51,939 bases of DNA, from NCBI GenBank assembly GCA_964556165.1, contig CAZKVH010000011.1, positions 1 through 51,939 on the forward strand. The letters are read 5' to 3'. Below, in pieces: positions 26,569-35,506 of the stretch. The translations under genes and the position numbers were made by a program. The notes beneath the pieces were generated by a model. That model did no database searches. It was not told the origin of the DNA and saw only the letters and a list, made by a program, of their open reading frames with translations. Positions within the stretch are counted from its first letter, which is position 1; each line of letters opens with the position of its first letter. This DNA comes from JAQVEM01 sp964556165. Lineage in GTDB: Bacteria; Actinomycetota; Humimicrobiia; Humimicrobiales; Humimicrobiaceae.

Positions 26569-27630
26569 TTGAGTGAAGTAGATAAAAAAAATAATGAAGA
26601 TAATTATATAAATCCAAAACACTTGAAGGTTGATACAGAACTTGACAAAAGTCTAAGACCCAGGACAATATCTGATTTTATCGGACAGGAAAAAATAATA
26701 GAAAATCTTTTAGTATTTATTAAATCTGCTAAAAAAAGAAAAGAGCCTCTTGACCATGTTATTTTGTCAGGACCTCCGGGTCTTGGTAAGACATGTCTTG
26801 CAGAGATAATCGCCAATGAACTTGAAGTTGGATTCAGGATTACATCGGGACCGGCTATAGAAAGAGCTGGGGACCTTGCAGCAATACTGACAAATCTTGA
26901 AAAGTTCGATGTGTTATTTGTTGATGAAATACATAGATTAAATAGAAGTATTGAGGAAATTTTGTATCCTGCAATGGAGGATTACAAACTGGATATAATA
27001 ATAGGGAAGGGACCTTCTGCAAGATCTATAAGAATCGATATCGAGCCATTTACTATTATTGGAGCGACGACAAGAATAGGATTGGTTGCGCCACCACTCA
27101 GGGACAGATTTGGCGTAAACTTAAGACTTGACTATTACAACAAAGAAAATATCGTAAAGATTATAATAAGGTCAGCATCTATACTTGGCATAGAAATAAC
27201 AAAGAAAGGTTCAGAAATTATAGCAGGGAGAAGCAGAGGCACACCAAGGATTGCCAATAGATTATTGAGAAGAGTGAGAGACTATGCTCTTATGTATAGT
27301 GGCAGTGTAATAGATGAAGAGATAGCTGAAAAAGCCCTGAGTAAGCTTGATATCGATAAGCTGGGTCTTGATGTGGTAGATAAGAAAATATTAAATACAC
27401 TGGTTGTAAAATTTAACGGCGGACCGGTTGGTGTGGGGACTATCGCTGCTTCGGTAGGAGAGGAAGTTGACACCATAGAAGATGTTTATGAACCATATCT
27501 TTTACAGCTTGGTTTTGTAAAGAGGACTTCAAAAGGCAGGGTGGCTACAGATATTGCTTTCAAATATATGGGAATATCAAAGGAAGGTGCTCCGGGGCTT
27601 TTCGATAATATGACCAGAAATGAAGATTGA
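26569..27630 (+). CDS. ruvB: Holliday junction branch migration ATPase RuvB
   Basis: Hexameric AAA+ motor that drives branch migration, 353 residues. Walker A GPPGLGKT (about residue 65), Walker B FVDEIHRL, the sensor-1 IGATTRIG segment, the winged-helix domain with FNGGPVGVGTIAASVGEE and the GFVKRTSKGRVAT end are all present. It starts with TTG, supported by AGGGG (26558-26562) 6 nt upstream. The 3' end overlaps queA by 11 nt. Confidence 0.96.
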   Translation: MSEVDKKNNEDNYINPKHLKVDTELDKSLRPRTISDFIGQEKIIENLLVFIKSAKKRKEPLDHVILSGPPGLGKTCLAEIIANELEVGFRITSGPAIERAGDLAAILTNLEKFDVLFVDEIHRLNRSIEEILYPAMEDYKLDIIIGKGPSARSIRIDIEPFTIIGATTRIGLVAPPLRDRFGVNLRLDYYNKENIVKIIIRSASILGIEITKKGSEIIAGRSRGTPRIANRLLRRVRDYALMYSGSVIDEEIAEKALSKLDIDKLGLDVVDKKILNTLVVKFNGGPVGVGTIAASVGEEVDTIEDVYEPYLLQLGFVKRTSKGRVATDIAFKYMGISKEGAPGLFDNMTRNED

Positions 27631-28633
27631 ACTATTTGATTATGAACTTCCTCGAGAGTTTATAGCCCAAAGACCATTAATAAATAGGGATAATTCCAGG
27701 CTATTGGTTCTCGATAGAAAAACAGGTGGAATAGAACATGATTTTTTTTATAATATCCATTCGTATTTAAAAAAAGGAGATGTGCTGGTTGTAAATGAAA
27801 GTGGAGTTTCAAGATGCAGGTTAAAAGGCAAAAAAGAAAAAACCGGAGCAAATATTGAATGTTTTGTTTTAAATAAATTAAAACAAAATGAATATTTATC
27901 TTTAATTAAACCTTCCAAGAGAATTAAACCTTATGACAGAGTTATTATAGGAGAGCATTATTTTACTGTTAAGTCAAAATTAGATTACGGGAAAGTAATA
28001 GTGGAATTCGATGTTCCTGCAGAAGATATTTTTAATGAGTCTGGAGAAGTACCGTTGCCGCCATATATCAAAAATACCAGTATCAGAGAAGAGCTTTATC
28101 AAACTGTTTATGCTAATAAAAAGGGGTCAAGAGCAGCTCCAACCGCAGGACTTCATTTTTCTAATGAATTAATCAATAAGATAGAAAAAAAGGGGATAAT
28201 TTTTTCGAAATTGAGGCTGGATATAGGTCTTGATACTTTTAGACCAATAACAGAGGAAGAAGTTGAGGAGCACAGGATTCACAGAGAGAATTATTATATT
28301 GAGGAAAGTGAAGCAAAAAAAATAAGAAAAGCAAAAGATGCGGGGAATATGATTGTTGCAGTTGGGACAACTGTTGTCAGGGTTCTTGAAACTTTGATGA
28401 TAAAGCATGGGAAAATAACAGGGGACAGTGGCAATACTGATATTTATATTTATCCCGGGTATAATTTTAAAGCTTTTGACTGGTTGATTACAAACTTCCA
28501 TCTTCCCCGGTCAACACTTATAGTAATGGTATCTGCTTTTGCAGGAAGAGAAAATATAATGAAAGCCTATGATGAGGCAAAAAAGAACGGATACAGGTTT
28601 TATAGTTTCGGGGATTGCATGCTTATAAAATAA
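27620..28633 (+). CDS. queA: S-adenosylmethionine:tRNA ribosyltransferase-isomerase QueA
   Basis: Transfers and rearranges the ribose of SAM onto 7-aminomethyl-7-deazaguanine in tRNA, giving epoxyqueuosine. The 337 residues match the family, with FDYELPREFIAQRP at the N-terminus, GSRAAPTAGLHFS near residue 170, and the C-terminal TNFHLPRSTLIVMVSAFAG. It overlaps the end of ruvB. Its usual partner tgt lies 5 kb downstream, separated by three unrelated genes. Confidence 0.96.
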   Translation: MKIELFDYELPREFIAQRPLINRDNSRLLVLDRKTGGIEHDFFYNIHSYLKKGDVLVVNESGVSRCRLKGKKEKTGANIECFVLNKLKQNEYLSLIKPSKRIKPYDRVIIGEHYFTVKSKLDYGKVIVEFDVPAEDIFNESGEVPLPPYIKNTSIREELYQTVYANKKGSRAAPTAGLHFSNELINKIEKKGIIFSKLRLDIGLDTFRPITEEEVEEHRIHRENYYIEESEAKKIRKAKDAGNMIVAVGTTVVRVLETLMIKHGKITGDSGNTDIYIYPGYNFKAFDWLITNFHLPRSTLIVMVSAFAGRENIMKAYDEAKKNGYRFYSFGDCMLIK

Positions 28634-28720
28634 TAAAAGACATGGATATGAGATAAAAAAATTCAATTTTCTATTAGTTAATTTTATACTGTTTAAAAGA
28701 ATTTTTTTTAAGAGCAGATT

Positions 28721-28745
28721 ATTCTTTATTAAAGAATTATTTTTA
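28721..28745 (+). terminator. weak AT-rich terminator after queA
   Basis: A 7-bp A/T-rich stem (28721-28727 with 28731-28737) with a 3-nt loop is followed by TATTTTT. It lies in the convergent gap between queA and the minus-strand HD-GYP gene, and could serve either direction poorly. Low stability makes it doubtful. Confidence 0.35.
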
Positions 28746-28765
28746 GTATTAAAACCGGATGGTTA

Positions 28766-30661
28766 TTATTTATCAAAATTAAATTTTTTGCTGCTAAGAA
28801 TTTTTATGCATGCGTTTGCTACCCTGGTGTCGTAAAGCTTTCCTTTATTTCTTCTAATTTCGTTTATCGCTGCTTTTATGCCAAGAGCAGCTCTGTATGG
28901 TCTGTGGGAGGACATTGCTTCAGCTACATCGGAAACCCCTATGATTTTTGCTTCCAGCATGGTGTCCTTTCCCTTGAGCCCCCTGGGATAGCCAGAACCA
29001 TTTTCTCTTTCATGATGCTGGAGTATTATCTCTGCTATAGGGCAGTTAAAATCGATTGCTTTAACAATATCGGACCCTGTCTGTGGATGGGTTTTGATTA
29101 TATCAAATTCAATTTCCGATAATCTGCCGGGTCTTGAAAGGATGGAAGGCGGTATATTTATTTTACCTATATCATGAAGCTGAGCAGCTATTTTTACCGA
29201 CCTGATTCTGCTATCATCAAGTTTTAACTTTTTAGCTATTTCTACCGCAAGCCTGGTTACTCTTTTTTGATGGCCGTATGTAAAGGGGTCTCTTTTTTCA
29301 ACTAATGATGAAAGGGTATCTATAACCTGGCTAAATGTTTCTGAAAGTTGTTTATATGACTTTTTTCTTTTGGTAATATCAACAAAATTACCCAGTATAT
29401 ATTTTATTTTCCCATCTTCTTTTATTGACTTCTCCAGAACTTCTACCCAGAACTTATTCCCTTTATTATTTACTAATGGGAGCTCTATATGGTTTACTCC
29501 GCTGATTATAACTTTTTCTATGTTTGATAGATAAATTTTTTCCATATCCTTTATCCAGTAGGGTCGGGGCGGCTTTCCGCCAATTATTTCACTTGACGAA
29601 AACCCGGTTAATTTTTCAAAAGCAGGGTTGATATATTTCATAGTTTTATCAGGGTCCATGACGTAAATTGGAGTTATAGAATTATTAAGAATACTACTAT
29701 TAAATTCTTCGCTTTCCTTCAGTTTTTTTTCTATTTTTATAATGCTGGTTATATCAGTAATTATCACCTGAACTCCGGTAATTTTTTTACCCTTTTTAAT
29801 AAGTGAATTACGTATGTTTCCGGTAAAAAGTCTGCCGTTCTTATGTTTCCAGGTCACGGTAAAGGGTTTCACATTTTTACCGAGCATAAGTCTGGTAAAC
29901 ATATTAAGATATGATGGTATATCTTTTACCTTAAAGTTTTTTAATCTGGTAAAATTTTTGCCCACGATTTCATCCTTTTTAAAACCCGTGAAATCGAGAA
30001 TTACATCACTCACATCACTTATAATCCCTGTTTTATTTATAATAACTATACCAGCCGGTGAAGTTTTAAAAATGTGCCTGTACTTTTCTTCACTTTCTTT
30101 ATAGGAATCTATTGCCTCCAGTTCGGCAGTCATATCCCTTATATATCCTTCAATTAATTTAAGGTTAATATTAGGAAAATGAAGTAACTTCCCGGTTTCC
30201 GATACCCATTTTATTTTGTTTTTTGCAGTGATTATACGGTATTTAAGATTGATTATTTCGTTTTTTTTAACTTCTTTTTTAAGATAATTCATTACCATTT
30301 TTCTGTCTTCAGGATGGATAATATCGCTATAGGCTATTTTATTGTTTATTATTAAATCCGACTGTTTATAACCTGTTATTTGATTGCAGGCTTCGCTGAT
30401 AAATTCAATGGTACGGTGGTCATCCTTTCTGCAGCAAAAAACCATGCCAGGGAGCTCATTAATCATCGGGGAATGAAAGAGAGAATTTTTTTTGATAATA
30501 TCTTTTATATACTTATCTTTGTTTTTAAATTTTTCAAGTTTAAGGAGTTCTTCATGGAGATTGATATGTAAATTAATAAAATGTTCTACCATACCTGATG
30601 TTGTCTGTGGAATGCATGAAATTTTATTGTTGATGGAATCGTTTTTCTGTGGATATTTCAT
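28766..30661 (-). CDS. PAS-PAS-PAS-HD-GYP protein, probable cyclic-di-GMP phosphodiesterase
   Basis: 631 residues. Three PAS domains lie at about 65-185, 190-310 and 315-430 (with CNQITGYK, ILDFTGFKKDEIVGK and FEKLTGFSSSEIIGG cores). A C-terminal HD-GYP domain follows from about 440. The catalytic HD of AAQLHDIGKINIPP is near residues 496-497, HHERENGSGYPRGL carries the GYP motif near 557, and DVAEAMSSHRPYR is intact. HD-GYP proteins hydrolyse cyclic di-GMP, in some cases 3',3'-cGAMP. No transmembrane segment is seen, so it would be a cytosolic sensor of an unknown signal. It is transcribed opposite to the surrounding housekeeping genes and splits queA from tgt. Confidence 0.88.
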   Translation of the reverse strand: MKYPQKNDSINNKISCIPQTTSGMVEHFINLHINLHEELLKLEKFKNKDKYIKDIIKKNSLFHSPMINELPGMVFCCRKDDHRTIEFISEACNQITGYKQSDLIINNKIAYSDIIHPEDRKMVMNYLKKEVKKNEIINLKYRIITAKNKIKWVSETGKLLHFPNINLKLIEGYIRDMTAELEAIDSYKESEEKYRHIFKTSPAGIVIINKTGIISDVSDVILDFTGFKKDEIVGKNFTRLKNFKVKDIPSYLNMFTRLMLGKNVKPFTVTWKHKNGRLFTGNIRNSLIKKGKKITGVQVIITDITSIIKIEKKLKESEEFNSSILNNSITPIYVMDPDKTMKYINPAFEKLTGFSSSEIIGGKPPRPYWIKDMEKIYLSNIEKVIISGVNHIELPLVNNKGNKFWVEVLEKSIKEDGKIKYILGNFVDITKRKKSYKQLSETFSQVIDTLSSLVEKRDPFTYGHQKRVTRLAVEIAKKLKLDDSRIRSVKIAAQLHDIGKINIPPSILSRPGRLSEIEFDIIKTHPQTGSDIVKAIDFNCPIAEIILQHHERENGSGYPRGLKGKDTMLEAKIIGVSDVAEAMSSHRPYRAALGIKAAINEIRRNKGKLYDTRVANACIKILSSKKFNFDK

Positions 30662-30959
30662 GTTATATTGTTTTTAAAATTATAAAGTTTAGAATTTGAT
30701 AAGAATATGTCTATATTATACTGTAAATAAAAGAATAATAAAATTAGATGTAATTTTATGGGTATTATGTTTCATACAAAAAATTAATTCTTTTTAATAT
30801 ACTATCAATAAGCTTTATATTTTTAATATAACTTATATAATTATTGAAAAAATGTCAGGGTGTTGAAAAATATTTAATATAAAAAATTTGTTTGACGGAG
30901 TTATATTGCAGGAGTCAGCGGATATAAAATGTAATTATAAATAAACCCGGAGGTAAATT

Positions 30960-31484
30960 TTGATTAACACTATAATATGGCTGTTAATAATTTTTTTTGC
31001 AAGAATTATCGATGTGAGTCTGGGCACCATCAGGGTCAATATGATAGTCAGGAGGAAAAAGACTATTGCTGCTCTGGTGGGTTTTGTTGAGGTAATGATA
31101 TTTATATCTATTATTGTCAGGATAATTAAAGATATTGATAACATATACGGGACAATTGCTTATGGAGCTGGTTTTGCTGTAGGTACCATTGTGGGGATTA
31201 TAATATCTGAGAAACTATCTCGGGACCTGGTAAGTGTTAATATTATTTCAAGGAAATATAATAATGAGATTAAAGAATTACTTCTAAAAGAAGATTTCGG
31301 TTTTACATGTTATAAAGGAGTCGGGAGACAGAGTGAAGTAGAGATTATAAATGTTGTATGCAGTAATTCTGTTCTTTCAAAATTAAGCGAATTGGTGCAC
31401 AGGCAGGACCCCAATGCTTTTGTTGTATGTTATATGCTTGATAAAATAAGAGGAGGGTTCATAAGGGGCCTTAAAAAGAAGTAA
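30960..31484 (+). CDS. DUF5698/DUF2179 (UPF0316) family membrane protein
   Basis: 174 residues: an N-terminal membrane part with about three helices (residues 3-20, 37-58, 66-83) that includes ARIIDVSLGTIRV, then a soluble C-terminal DUF2179-type domain (about 90-170). This is the layout of the UPF0316 proteins, whose function is unknown. TTG 30960 is the start, because GGAGG (30950-30954) lies 5 nt before it. The upstream gap (30662-30959) is AT-rich; I see no other gene in it. Confidence 0.8.
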   Translation: MINTIIWLLIIFFARIIDVSLGTIRVNMIVRRKKTIAALVGFVEVMIFISIIVRIIKDIDNIYGTIAYGAGFAVGTIVGIIISEKLSRDLVSVNIISRKYNNEIKELLLKEDFGFTCYKGVGRQSEVEIINVVCSNSVLSKLSELVHRQDPNAFVVCYMLDKIRGGFIRGLKKK

Positions 31485-31598
31485 AAGATATTATGTGCAG
31501 GCATATTACTTAAGAAATTTCTCTAAAAATCAAAACTTCTATTATATCTATTGTCTAATATATAATAAAATTTTTGATGTTATATAAAATAATTTATA

Positions 31599-31626
31599 TT
31601 GACGTATGCAGAAGAATATATATATT
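31599..31626 (+). promoter_or_regulatory. promoter for the methyltransferase/ATP-grasp gene
   Basis: TTGACG (31599-31604), a 16-bp spacer and TATATT (31621-31626) make a good sigma-70-type promoter, predicting a start near 31633, some 120 nt before the coding start. The same transcript may continue into tgt, which begins 19 nt after the fusion gene ends. Confidence 0.5.
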
Positions 31627-31751
31627 AGTCTAAATAAATAATAAGTAAAAAAAGAAAGATTGGAATTAGAATAATGGCATGTGATTGAAATTATGATTTT
31701 TACTTAAAAAGATATTAATCCAACGACTTAATTAAAAAGGAGCTAAAAAAA

Positions 31752-33722
31752 ATGAAAGAGGACTCTTTAAAAAGTGAGCCTCCCCAGAAAGGAAATAATT
31801 CAAATTCAGGTAAGAAAACAATTGGTCCTATATCCAATCTGGAAGAGTATTTAAAACCTGATTGGTGGAAAACCATTTTTAACTCTAAATATTTAAAAAC
31901 AGATGGTGATGTTGTAGACGATAAAGAAATCACACGGAAAGAAGTAGATTTGTTTATAAAGATTTTAAATATGAATCCTGAAGACAGGATACTTGATTTA
32001 TGCTGTGGCCAGGGGCGCCACTGTGTGGAGCTTGCAAACAGGGGATTTAATCGAGTGGAAGGCCTGGATAGATCCCATTATCTTATTCAAAAAGCGAAAA
32101 AGGAAAGCCTGTCTGTAAGATTCAGGGAAGGTGATGCAAGAAAGCTGCCTTATGCATCTGATACATTTGATGTGGTGATGATTCTGGGAAATAGCTTTGG
32201 ATATTTTGAGACTGCAAAAGAAGATATGATGGTTTTGAGGGAAGTTTTAAGAGTTCTTAAGCCATGGGGGAGATTCTTGATTGATATATCTGATGGTGAA
32301 TATTTAAGAAAAAATATAAAACCCCGCTCCTGGGAGTGGATAGATAAAAAGTACTTTGTTTGCAGAGAACGTTCATTGTCTCTTGACAAAACTCGATTAA
32401 TTTCAAGGGAGATAATAAGCAACGTGGACAGTGGAGTAATAGCAGACCAGTTTTATGCCGAAAGGCTTTATGCAGAGAATGAAATAATAGAGTTTTTAAA
32501 ACAGGCTGGATTCAATAATATCATCTCCCATGGAAGCATCAGAACTGATTCAAAAAGAAATCAGGATCTCGGAATGATAGAAAAAAGAATCATTATAACA
32601 GCAGTAGCTAAAAAACAGTGGTCAGCTGTTAAAAGTAAGAAACATCACTTAAGGAATGTAGTAGTGCTTCTTGGTGACCCAAACAAGGTTGATATCTTAA
32701 AGCCGTTATATTTGTTTGACGAAGATGACCTTTATACCATTGATAGACTGAAAGATTCGTTAAGGGAGATTGAAAAAGAATATAATTATAGTTTCAGTTA
32801 TCTTTATAACCATGAAACAATGATAAAAGACCTTATCAGGATGCAGGAAAAAGGCAAAATAGATTTTGTATTTAATCTTTGCGATGAAGGTTATTTTAAT
32901 GATGCAAGAAAAGAGCTTCATGTACCGGCTTTACTGGATATTCTTGGTATCCCGTACACTGGTTCCGAACCTCAGTGCCTTGCTCATTGTTATGATAAAT
33001 CACTTATAAGAGGTATCGCAGAAGAAATTGGGATACCCACACCTGAGGCATTTTTTATAAAATCAGGAGATGTATCATTTGAGGTTCCTTTTGATTTCCC
33101 GATGATTATTAAACCAAACTTCGGTGACTCAAGTTTTGGAATAACCAGGAGAAATGTAGTTAATAGCATTGAGAATATCATTAGTGTGATTTCTGAAATA
33201 AGAGATAAGCTGGGATATGAAAAACCTATATTAATAGAGGAGTTTTTAAGCGGGAAAGATTTAAGTGTTGGAATAATAGGGAATTTTCCTGATTCTTATA
33301 CAGTTCTGCCGGTAATCGAAGAAGATTATTCTGCACTGTCGCCTGAACTTCCGAGAGTCTGCGGATACGAAGCAAAGTGGTTGCAGGATTCGCCTTACTG
33401 GAAAGTTAAATCTATACCTGCTGAGCTGAAGCCTGAAACAGAAAGATTTATAGTAGATTGTTCTTTGAGAATGTTTGAGCGACTTGAATGCAAAGATTAT
33501 GCCCGTCTGGACTGGAGATTAAACTCAAAAGGTGAGCCTAAATTGCTGGAAGTAAATCCAAATCCGGGGTGGTGCTGGGATGGGCATCTCGCAAAGATGT
33601 CTAAATTAAAAGGGATGTCTTACAGGGAAATGCTGCTTGCAATCCTCAGAGAAGCCGAAAAGAGACTCAAATTTGAGGAGAAGCTAGACAAACTATCATC
33701 AGCAGAAGTAAAAATGGAATGA
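31752..33722 (+). CDS. fusion of SAM-dependent methyltransferase and D-Ala-D-Ala-ligase-like ATP-grasp enzyme
   Basis: 656 residues. The N-terminal part (about 30-285) is a class I methyltransferase with motif I ILDLCCGQGRHC (residues 80-91), then REGDARKLPY, FDVVMILGNSFGYF and LKPWGRFLIDIS. The C-terminal part (about 298-640) is Ddl-like ATP-grasp: NVVVLLGDPNKV at its start, VFNLCDEGY, LDILGIPYTGSEPQCLAHCYDK, MIIKPNFGDSSFGI (ATP lysine), ILIEEFLSGKDLSVG and the metal-binding end ARLDWRLN with EVNPNPGWCWDG. The pieces share one frame with a short basic linker. AAAAAGGAGC lies before the ATG. This suggests one enzyme that both methylates a small molecule and ligates it, as in natural-product or peptide tailoring; the substrate is unknown. 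It is probably not the housekeeping Ddl. Confidence 0.8.
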   Translation: MKEDSLKSEPPQKGNNSNSGKKTIGPISNLEEYLKPDWWKTIFNSKYLKTDGDVVDDKEITRKEVDLFIKILNMNPEDRILDLCCGQGRHCVELANRGFNRVEGLDRSHYLIQKAKKESLSVRFREGDARKLPYASDTFDVVMILGNSFGYFETAKEDMMVLREVLRVLKPWGRFLIDISDGEYLRKNIKPRSWEWIDKKYFVCRERSLSLDKTRLISREIISNVDSGVIADQFYAERLYAENEIIEFLKQAGFNNIISHGSIRTDSKRNQDLGMIEKRIIITAVAKKQWSAVKSKKHHLRNVVVLLGDPNKVDILKPLYLFDEDDLYTIDRLKDSLREIEKEYNYSFSYLYNHETMIKDLIRMQEKGKIDFVFNLCDEGYFNDARKELHVPALLDILGIPYTGSEPQCLAHCYDKSLIRGIAEEIGIPTPEAFFIKSGDVSFEVPFDFPMIIKPNFGDSSFGITRRNVVNSIENIISVISEIRDKLGYEKPILIEEFLSGKDLSVGIIGNFPDSYTVLPVIEEDYSALSPELPRVCGYEAKWLQDSPYWKVKSIPAELKPETERFIVDCSLRMFERLECKDYARLDWRLNSKGEPKLLEVNPNPGWCWDGHLAKMSKLKGMSYREMLLAILREAEKRLKFEEKLDKLSSAEVKME

Positions 33723-33741
33723 ACCAGGAAATATAAGTATA

Positions 33742-34872
33742 ATGACTTTTTTTGAAATTTTAGGTAAAGATAAGAGTTCTTGCGCAAGGGCTGGAATAAT
33801 AACAACAAAAAGAGGAACTATAAATACACCTGTATTTATGCCGGTTGGTACTAAAGCAACTGTTAAGGCTGTAACAAATGAGCAGCTTTATGAACTTGGA
33901 TGTGAAATTATTCTTGGCAATCTATATCATCTTTATCTCCAGCCCGGTATAGAAGTTATAGAAAAAGCAGGTGGGCTTCACAGGTTTATGAACTGGAAAA
34001 GAAATATACTGACAGACAGTGGAGGGTTTCAGGTATTTAGCCTTAGCAAAATAAGGAAAATTGTTGATGATGGGGTTGAATTCAAGTCTATAATAGACGG
34101 TTCGACTCATTTTTTTACTCCGGAAGATGTAGTGAAAATGCAGTGCAGAATCGGTTCTGACATTATTATGGTTCTTGATGAGTGTATACCTTTTAATGAA
34201 GATTATGGTTATACGCATAGAGCAGCGGAGAGGACTATCAGGTGGGCAGAACTATCATTGAAGAAGAAAAGAAGCATATGTGACAATGAGGATAACAGGA
34301 TATTTGGCATAGTACAGGGTGGATTCATAAAAGATTTAAGAAGATATTGTGCACAATCTATATCCGGTATGGATTTCGATGGTATAGCAATAGGTGGATT
34401 AAGTGTTGGCGAACAGAGAGATAAGACAATTGATATTTTAAATCACACAATGGAATACATTGACAGGGGAAAACCTGCTTATTTTATGGGTCTCGGGGAC
34501 CCCAAAGGAATTATAGAAGCTGTAAGCACTGGAGTCGACATGTTTGACTGTGCAATGCCTACACGGATATCCAGGAATGGAAGTGCCTTTACTTCAACTG
34601 GCAGGATAAATATAAAAAATAAAAAATATACTTATGATTTGACTCCAATTGACAGCGAATGTGATTGCTATACCTGCAGGAATTATTCAAAATCTTATTT
34701 GAGACATTTGTTCAGAAGCAAGGAGATACTTTCAAGTGTGCTTTTAACGATACACAATCTTCATTTTATTTTTAATTTAGTTAACAGCGCAAGAAATTCC
34801 ATATTGTCAGGAGTATTTGATAAATTTAAAAAAAATTTTCTGAGTAGATATATGGAAAATTCAGAAGTTTAA
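33742..34872 (+). CDS. tgt: queuine tRNA-ribosyltransferase (tRNA-guanine transglycosylase)
   Basis: Exchanges guanine 34 of GUN-anticodon tRNAs for preQ1. Of 376 residues, the family features are PVFMPVGTKATVKAVT, LTDSGGFQVFSL, GGLSVGE, the ribose-binding AMPTRISRNG (usually TR-x-ARNG) and the C-terminal zinc site CDCYTCRNY with a downstream His. It is 19 nt after the methyltransferase/ATP-grasp gene and 212 nt before yajC. Confidence 0.96.
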   Translation: MTFFEILGKDKSSCARAGIITTKRGTINTPVFMPVGTKATVKAVTNEQLYELGCEIILGNLYHLYLQPGIEVIEKAGGLHRFMNWKRNILTDSGGFQVFSLSKIRKIVDDGVEFKSIIDGSTHFFTPEDVVKMQCRIGSDIIMVLDECIPFNEDYGYTHRAAERTIRWAELSLKKKRSICDNEDNRIFGIVQGGFIKDLRRYCAQSISGMDFDGIAIGGLSVGEQRDKTIDILNHTMEYIDRGKPAYFMGLGDPKGIIEAVSTGVDMFDCAMPTRISRNGSAFTSTGRINIKNKKYTYDLTPIDSECDCYTCRNYSKSYLRHLFRSKEILSSVLLTIHNLHFIFNLVNSARNSILSGVFDKFKKNFLSRYMENSEV

Positions 34873-35084
34873 ACTCAATTTTTCAAGTTTTTTTAAGATT
34901 TTTTTATTTTATTTATTTAGTGTTATTTATAATTTACATTTTTGGTAATTATTTAGTATAGTTGGAATAGTTTAGTTCTAAAAAAGCAATAAGTCTTTAG
35001 GTAAGGATAATATATATTTGCAAAATTTTTAAAAAAGTTAATAATAGTGATATTTGGTTAATGAAAATATTTTAAGGAGTGTTT

Positions 35085-35504
35085 ATGAATAATAAAATGA
35101 GATTGTTTGGTATTTTAATGATGAGTATATTGATTGTTTCTCTGGGAGTTTTGAGTATTTCATGCTACCCGGTTGCAACAGAGGGAGAAACTGCTGCAGA
35201 AGGTGCCGAGGCTGCCGAAGCAGGTACTTTTTCCAGTATTCTTGCCAATTATGGGACCTGGATATGGCTGGGACTTCTGGTTGTAGCGTTTTATTTTTTA
35301 CTTATAAGACCCCAGAGGACAAGAGCGAAAAAGACCCAGGATTTAATGTCAGGCCTCCAGAGAGGTGATGAGATAGTTACAATAGGCGGGTTTTATGGCA
35401 GAATTAAAGATGTAAGGGATGACGTTGCAATAATCACAGTTGCAAGTGGAGTAGATATAAAAATAAGTAAAAGTGCTATTGCGAAGAAAGTTACCCAGCA
35501 GTAG
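35085..35504 (+). CDS. yajC: YajC, Sec translocase accessory subunit, with extra lipoprotein-like N-terminus
   Basis: Accessory subunit of the SecDF-YajC complex. ATG 35085 is the start, since AAGGAG (35074-35079) lies 5 nt before; the GTG at 35079 is part of that site. From there it has 139 residues, longer than most YajC (about 90-110). Before the usual membrane helix (WIWLGLLVVAFYFLLIRPQR) lies a second hydrophobic segment ending VLSISC, then a Gly/Ala/Glu-rich stretch. This resembles a lipoprotein signal peptide. The C-terminal domain (MSGLQRGDEIVTIGGFYGRI) is normal. It is followed by secD after 2 nt. Confidence 0.92.
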   Translation: MNNKMRLFGILMMSILIVSLGVLSISCYPVATEGETAAEGAEAAEAGTFSSILANYGTWIWLGLLVVAFYFLLIRPQRTRAKKTQDLMSGLQRGDEIVTIGGFYGRIKDVRDDVAIITVASGVDIKISKSAIAKKVTQQ

Positions 35505-35506
35505 AA

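Noticed and set aside
30893..30929. TTGACG...TATAAA as promoter of the UPF0316 gene
   Set aside because: The spacer would be 25 bp, far outside the normal 16-18.
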